Below, piece after piece: positions 58,701 through 64,000 of a stretch of DNA of 64,000 bases; position 1 is the first letter of the stretch, and each line of letters starts with the position of its first letter. This DNA is from Acridotheres tristis (taxonomy: Eukaryota > Chordata > Aves > Passeriformes > Sturnidae). Location: positions 807,616-871,615 of the forward strand of contig CM072919.1 of assembly GCA_037013685.1 (NCBI GenBank). The letters run 5' to 3'. Below the pieces are notes generated by a model, which worked only from the letters and a program-made list of their open reading frames with translations, did no database searches and was not told the DNA's origin. Made by a program: the position numbers and the translations under genes.

Positions 58701-61700
58701 ACCCATCTGCTCCCACCCTGCTCAGCCAAGGGGCACTGCCGAGAAAAGATCACTGCAGGGCAGAGCCTCGACCCCCTGTCCCGCTGAGCATGATGGCTGG
58801 AGGGGCGGGGGGCGGGGGCAGAGAGCCTCACAGAGTGTGAGGGGCCATCAGTGACCCTGTTCTGCCTCTCCCCGGCTCTGGAAGCCTGGGTGGGAAGGGG
58901 GTGGGGTCCAAGAACGGGAGCTACCAGCATGGGGATACAAGGATGGGGGGATGCATAGACGGGGATGCAGGGATGGAGGCACTAATGGTGAGGGCGCAGC
59001 AGGGAAGCCCACGGAGGTGGGGAGCACTGGTGGGAGGGTGCAGGGAGGGGGGCACTGTCCCTCCCCCCCCACTGGCTGCTGCTGACGGGAGCTGCTGGGA
59101 GGAATCTCTCCGTAATGCTCCGAAGGTCCTGGCACCATCGGCTGGGGAGATTGATTACCATTTTACTGCAATGCTTTTGACTTTCACCAGCGACCTCCGA
59201 GCTCCCCCCAGCCCCCCCGCCCCCCCGCCGCACACCCAGCTCTGGGCTGCAGCGCCGTCCCCTCCCCCACTGCGGTGTGCACAGCCCAGCCCTCACCCAG
59301 CCCCGCACCCATCCCGCACCCATCCTGCATCCAGCTCTGTTCTTATCCTGCATCCATCGTGCATGCAGCCCATCTCACATCCAGCGCTCATCCTGCATCA
59401 AGTCCTGCTCACATCTCCTGCCCTTCCTGCACCCATCCTGCGTCCAGCCCTGCTCCTATTCCGCACCCATCCTGCCCCAAAGGTACCGGGGGTGGCAGTC
59501 ACAGGGCTGGGTGCAGGATGGGAGCAGGGCCGGTGCTGTTCTGGGCGCCTGGGATCCAGGCGTCCAGCACTGCCTGCACCCCACGGCCACCCCCGGGGCC
59601 AGCAGTGCTGGGACGGGACCTCCCCCCAGCCCGGCACATGTCGTGTCTCAGTTTGCCCACCCTCGGCACGGAAAGCCGAGGACAGGGTTCCGAGCCGAGG
59701 GGCAGAGCTCGCCTTTGGCGTGGGCCTGGGGGCGACGTCCGGGCGCTCAGCCCCTGCCAAGGCTGCCCCAGACCGCGGGTGGGGAGCGCAGGGCCGGGGG
59801 CTCCTCCATCCCCCCCCTCCCCGGCGTTGCCAGAGCAGCGGCTGGGAAATTGTGCTGACACCGGCAAAAGCGGCGGCGGGGGCGGGGGAGAGCGGCGCAC
59901 GTGCTCGGGCTGATAACGGGGAGCCGCGGGGGCTGCGGGGAGCCCGCACTGCCCGGCCGGGGGGGCCTGCGCGGGACAGACCTTCCCAGCCCCTGCCTTT
60001 GAGGCTGGCGATGCTGCGGGCTGCTCGGGGGAGTGGGCAGGCAGGTGAGAGGAGGCAGGAGAGGACAGGAGCGGGCAGGAAGGAGGGAGGAGGCAGAATC
60101 AGGCAGGAGGGGCAGGTAGGAACGGGCAGTGTGCCGGGCAGGAGCAGGTAGGAGGGAGCAGGAGGGCAGCATGTCGGGGAGAGAGAAGCTCTCTGAGCTC
60201 ACAAGGCTGTGGTACAGTGATCCCCAGCTCGCCTTGAGTGCTGTCACGAGCCCGGCCATGTCATGCAGGGTCCCATCGATGTGGTGGCTTCTTCCCTGCC
60301 TCAGTTTCCCTACCAAGGTGGGAGGCCAGAGACCCCTCCCATCAGCCACAGCATGACAGAACATGCCCACTGTGGGCTGGGACCGAGCCATGCTGAGCAC
60401 CCACCGCTCAGCACCCTGCAGCACCCTAGGGGTCCCACGCTATTGCTCTTGGCCCATCCTGGTCCCCCTTAACTAGGGCCAGAGCGACCTTAACAGTGAA
60501 AGTGAGAGGCTGCCAGGCCTTATCAGAGAGTATTTACAGCCGCTGTGTTCCCAATTAGACAGTCAGGTGACTTCGGCTGCTGGGGACCCAGACACTGGGG
60601 TCAAGGTCGCCGGTGGAGGGGTGGGGATGGCAGAGGGGCAGCCACCTCCCGGGGACAGCAGCTGGACACAGCATGGCCAGGGAAACTGCCAGCACAGCAC
60701 CCCAGTGATGCAATGGGGACCCCATTGCAGATGTTGGGGGGTCCTGGCCCCTGCCTTCAGCTTGGCCACTGTACGGCTTCCCAGTCCAGCATCGGGGTGC
60801 TCCCAGTTCAGCCCAGTCCAGGGTACTCCAGCCCAGTGTGACACTACACCTCCAGCTGAACCAGCACAGGGTGCCCCCAGTCCAGCCCATTATGCAGCAA
60901 CCACCTCCCAGTCAGTACAGGGTGCCCCCAACACAGCATGCAGCACCCTGGTTCAGCCCAGTATATGACACTCCATTCCCTCCCCAGGTGCACAGGACAC
61001 CCACAGCCTCCAGCCTGCACCCTGGACCCCCCCATTCTCAGCAGAGCCCCCCACCCTTCCCAGTGGGCACTGGGAATCGGCGGTGCCAGGCCTCGTTGGG
61101 TCCCTCGCTGCCCTGGAGCGGGTGAGGCACGTGCATGGGCACGGGTGCTGGCAGCACGTGCTCACACACCAGAGACACGGCAGGGCAGGCGGGTCCTGGT
61201 CACACACGTGTGTGCAACCGTGTGTGTGCCCCACACCAACACAGGGTCCTACCTGGGCCCTGGGCAGCATCTGGCCCTGGTTATTCCCTGCTGGAGGCTG
61301 TGCCCTGCTTTTCCCCAATGCCACGAGGGACTGGTAGCCCTGCCAAACCCCTCCCCTTGGTAGTGAGGGAGGTCACATGCCCGCCCTGCCTCAGTTTCCC
61401 CAGTGACACCCAGCATATCCCACGGATGGCTGGGCAGAGCATGTGCCCACCATGATTCACAACAAATGGCATCTGATTTGCTGGCACTGCTGGCACCACG
61501 GTGGCCTCTGTGGTGTCACTGTCTGTCCCTGGGTTCTGGCCAGTACCAGGCAAAGAGCCACCAGTCCCACATTCCCCCTGCTGTGGTGTTGATGAGAGTG
61601 GGCTCACGGGACCAGGGGACATCACCCAGTGCTGTGGGCACGGGCAGGAGCTGCTGCCAGGAGGAGACCAATATCCTGTCACCGCCGCACACCTGGGTAG

Positions 61701-63301
61701 CCTGGCTTGGCCAGAGGTGGCCATGAGAGCCTTGATCACCCCCAGGGCTGCCAAATGCTAGACCCTCCAGTCTGTGAAGCAGTCCTGTGCAATAGCCCAG
61801 CCCTCATCCAAGAACACACAGGATCTACTCTGGCTCCTCACACACCTGGGGATGCTGGGGGGTGGCAGGGTCTGTGGGGGACCCGAGCTGCTGGCAGGGT
61901 GTCCGTGCCAGTATGTCACCAGCCGGGGACAGCAAACCTGGCCAGGTAAAATACCTACTCAAGAGCTTCCCCTTCCCAGCATGTGAGGAGGTGACATGAG
62001 CTGGTGGCGAGGACAATGGCTCAGGGACCCAAACTGAGACCTGCTGCCTGCGCTGCACACCGTGACTCAATTTCCCCCTTTTCACTGATGGCTTTGAGAG
62101 CAGGTTTGACCCTCCTTGCTACAATGAAAACAGCCAGTTCTCCCAGCAAATCCATGGCACCCCTAGGCAGGTGAAGGGCCAGGGCCAGGACCAGCATCCC
62201 CCTCAGGGCACAGCAGGAGCTGCCCCCACCAACGTTTTTGCTGTGCTCTCCTCAGCCGGCCTTGCTGCCCTGCGCCTGCTCTGGCATCGAGGGGCTGGCA
62301 CCATAGTCCACGGCCAATGGGCACTGCTGGACCTCCCCTAGCTCCAGCCCTTGGGGATGCACCAAGAACAGGCTGCCCCTTCCCTGCCCAGGCTGCCCAC
62401 CCACTCTCCCCAGCTAGGTGCAGGATGTGGGGTTAACTCTGGGTTTAACCCCCAGAACTCCATGCTGGGAATGCCCAGAGATAGGGGCATCCCTAGGGAC
62501 CTTTGCTCCCTCCTGCTCAGGGGCAGCTGGGACCAGTCCTGGCTGGAGGAGAGGGGCACCCTCCAGGGTGGGGGGCACCCACCCGAGAAGCAGTTTGGAG
62601 AGAGGGAAGCACTGCAAGGTCTGCAACGGGAAAGGTGTTTGGGAGCAGTGTCCTCAGCTGGAGATGGGGATGGGACATGGGGGGAGAAAGCTAAAACAAA
62701 ACAAATTCCCCGGAGCTGGCTGTGGCAGGGCACAGCCAGGCTCTGCCCTGCAGGCAGACGAGCACCCACCTCTCTCACGGACGAAGTACGCCAGGTAGAG
62801 GTCGAGCTCCTTGACAGAGACGCTGATGTGGTGGGGCTGGACGCAGAGGATGGGGTTGGTGCACTGGCCCGACTTGACCAGGCGCTCGCCGTCGGTGCTC
62901 TCCAGCGGGATCCCTTTGAAGAGGATGACCATGACCAGGTCCAGCCGCCACACCTTGTCCGCCTGCCGCAAGCAGTCGATGCGGCGCATCTTGCCTTTCT
63001 GGTCGGGGTTGGAGAGGACGCAGCACGAGGGCTTCTTGCCCGTGATGGAGAGGACGAAGTCCTCGCGGCACTCGGGCCGGATGTCCTTGCGCAGCTTGGC
63101 CAGGAGGCGCGAGGCCCACTTCTGCTTCACCTCCGGCTTCTCGCTCAGCAGCTCGTCCTTCACTGCCCTCTCCTCATCCTTTGTCATCCTCTTCTCATGC
63201 TTCTTGAAGTACTTGCGCTTGCGGGCCTGCAGGTTGAACCAGGTGTAGGCAAAGGCCCTGACGTGGGGGAGCAGCGCCTCAATGAAGGGGTGGAACTCAT
63301 C
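43748..63301 (-). CDS. NFIC: NFIC, nuclear factor I/C (CTF/NFI transcription factor); exon 1 missing
   Basis: NFIC binds the TTGGC(N5)GCCAA palindrome as a dimer and regulates transcription. Minus-strand coding exons are 63301-62770 (532 nt, the constant NFI exon 2 size), 52868-52797, 52283-52209, 52072-51949, 51426-51302, 49638-49510, 49395-49211, 47775-47616, 46030-45945 and 43765-43748. All have AG/GT borders, and phases join into 501 codons plus stop. Adding about 10 residues of the off-window exon 1 gives about 511 (human 508). Exon 2 carries the DNA-binding domain with [20 protein letters not shown] and the conserved cysteines (PECRED, CCVLSNP, IDCLRQ, LCVQPHH). Later exons encode the Pro/Ser-rich transactivation part ([57 protein letters not shown]) and the C-terminus SWYLG. 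The C-terminal exons and the FZR1-DOHH-SMIM24 neighbourhood distinguish it from NFIA/B/X. Confidence 0.97.
43771..45180. other. Last NFIC intron, unique part
   Basis: G/C-rich intron sequence without an exon. Small 'cacagcaccc' repeats occur around 44640-44720. Confidence 0.5.
45185..45905. repeat. Degenerate minisatellite in the last NFIC intron
   Basis: About 700 bp of imperfect units around 'ccatggcagtgatgcccac' (roughly 18-24 bp each, dozens of copies). It ends about 40 bp from the exon at 46030-45945. Confidence 0.88.
48370..48645. repeat. GTG/GGTGCTG-rich tandem repeat in an NFIC intron
   Basis: Imperfect 'gtgtgttggggtgctggtggtgtggg' type units between NFIC exons. Confidence 0.75.
49785..50000. 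repeat. GT/CA-rich alternating purine-pyrimidine tract
   Basis: Many short (GT)n and 'gtgtgtgcatgtgtatgtg' runs in the NFIC intron upstream of the exon at 49638-49510. Confidence 0.8.
51446..51840 (-). mobile_element. CR1 LINE 3' end in an NFIC intron
   Basis: It starts cacagaatcacagactagtt on the plus strand, about 20 bp upstream (in gene sense) of the NFIC exon at 51426-51302, so the CR1 end lies next to that exon's acceptor. Same subfamily as 19313-19610. Confidence 0.88.
56292..56301 (-). promoter_or_regulatory. TATA-box candidate beside an intronic CpG island (NFIC sense)
   Basis: The minus strand reads TATATAAAGG, a strong TATA match, with the CpG island (56310-56850) on its upstream side in the NFIC direction. 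A transcript starting here would enter NFIC after exon 2. No cap-site evidence. Confidence 0.3.
59270..59480. repeat. Tandem 'cccatcctgcatccag' repeat in NFIC intron 2
   Basis: About 12 imperfect 15-18 bp units of 'catcctgca' and 'cacccatcctgc'. Confidence 0.8.
60780..60965. repeat. Degenerate ~40-bp tandem repeat in NFIC intron 2
   Basis: Four to five units of the 'cagtacagggtgcccccagtccagccca' kind. Confidence 0.7.
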
Positions 63302-64000
63302 CTGTGGGAGCAGAGGGACAGGGGGTCACTCCTGGCCGAGTCCCTCCAAGCTCCCTCCCGGGGTGGCTGTGGAGCCCTGGGGACCTGCCAGGCTCATTCC
63401 CACTGGGCTGTGTCCCAGTGCAACCAGAAGAAAAAGCTGTGGCAGAGGCACATGCCCACCAGGGATGGGGATCCTCTCACCACATAGCGAGGTTATCCCC
63501 ATTCCAGCAGACCTCTGTAAATCCCACTGGCTGCAATTTTCCCAGGCCAACAACCTGCAGGGTGTGGCTGGGCAGTACTGGAGCCAGTGCGGCAGGGGAC
63601 AGGCACCTGCACAAGGTCGGCCACCTCAGCAGCACCTCCCCTTTGCAGGATCTGCGTGCCAGGATCCACTCACAGCGGGTGCAGAAATCCCACCTGAAAT
63701 CCCAGCTGACACTGTGCCCACCGGAGTCGCTGTGCTGGCGTCAGGCGCTGCCAGACCACAACACCCCAGTGCCGCGTCCCCCATGCCTGCAGCATGCCGG
63801 GTGCTCCCGCTCGAGCTGTGGGTGCCTCTCCACTCCCTCTGGACCAGTGGGAAACTCCCCCAGTTTGCCCCAGTTGCAGCCAACCCGGCGGCTGGCGCCT
63901 GGCCCGGCACACAAGGCGTGCTCTGACTGCCTTTTTCCATTTGGTGAGCGCTGCTGGATGAGTCCAGCCCCAAAAAGAAAACAAGGAAAATGCATCCCCC
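63302..64000. other. NFIC: NFIC intron 1, 3' part
   Basis: It runs from the exon 2 acceptor (minus strand CAG at 63304-63302) to the window edge. No other feature seen; exon 1 and the promoter lie beyond 64000. Confidence 0.7.

Larger units (their letters stand above)
52869..62769. other. NFIC: NFIC intron 2 (9.9 kb), GC-rich with CpG islands
   Basis: No coding exon recognised. CpG-dense patches occur at about 54780-55110, 55420-55760, 56310-56850, 57400-58060 and 59580-60010. Large open frames here (for example 56560-57858 and 58901-60151, plus strand) are compositional. A homopurine stretch lies at 57000-57115. Confidence 0.6.

Noticed and set aside
58901..60151. 416-codon open frame on the plus strand
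   Set aside because: Crosses a tandem repeat and CpG-rich intron; composition explains its length.

Overview
The window is nuclear DNA from a bird, most likely a gene-dense, GC-rich microchromosome. Three things support this. The only abundant interspersed repeat is the CR1 LINE (about 19 truncated 3' ends recognised). Vertebrate exons can be read with intact splice sites and phases. The gene order FZR1-DOHH-SMIM24-NFIC, with orientations -,+,+,-, is that of human 19p13.3, which corresponds to chicken chromosome 28. Genus or species cannot be told from the sequence alone.

Layout, left to right. (1) 1-20.9 kb: FZR1 (CDH1, an APC/C activator) on the minus strand. Twelve coding exons (480 codons) lie between 8923 and 360; the last exon is off the left edge. 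An 11.7-kb first intron full of CR1 copies leads to a CpG-island promoter near 20.7-20.9 kb with two CRE sites. (2) 21-24.2 kb: a tandem repeat, a probable solo LTR, and a CR1 copy almost identical, in inverted orientation, to one in FZR1 intron 1. (3) 24.4-26.9 kb, plus strand: a two-exon gene for a domesticated PIF/Harbinger transposase (HARBI1/ALP1-like). It retains a DDE triad, and its first exon, with an Arg run, lies in a CpG island. (4) 28.1-31.6 kb, plus strand: DOHH, complete (301 residues, all four His-Glu pairs), preceded by a 12-copy minisatellite and an NRF1/YY1-type promoter. (5) 33.5-34.25 kb and 35.5-36.8 kb, plus strand: two small single-pass membrane protein genes, one possibly SMIM44 and the other SMIM24. 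(6) 37.5-64 kb, minus strand: NFIC from exon 2 (532 nt, the DNA-binding domain) to a tiny terminal coding exon (15 nt plus stop), followed by a low-complexity 3'UTR of about 6.2 kb. NFIC exon 1 and its main promoter are off the right edge.

The genes form a conserved neighbourhood rather than a pathway: cell-cycle proteolysis (FZR1), eIF5A hypusination (DOHH), epithelial-type small membrane proteins, and a CCAAT-box-related transcription factor (NFIC). The most unusual items are the transposase-derived gene inserted between FZR1 and DOHH, a TISU-like start element in DOHH exon 1 that opens a 6-codon upstream ORF, a triple CRE-like cluster between the convergent SMIM24 and NFIC 3' ends, and long complementary U-rich and A-rich tracts in the NFIC 3'UTR. 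Nothing resembling a wholly unknown multi-gene system was found.
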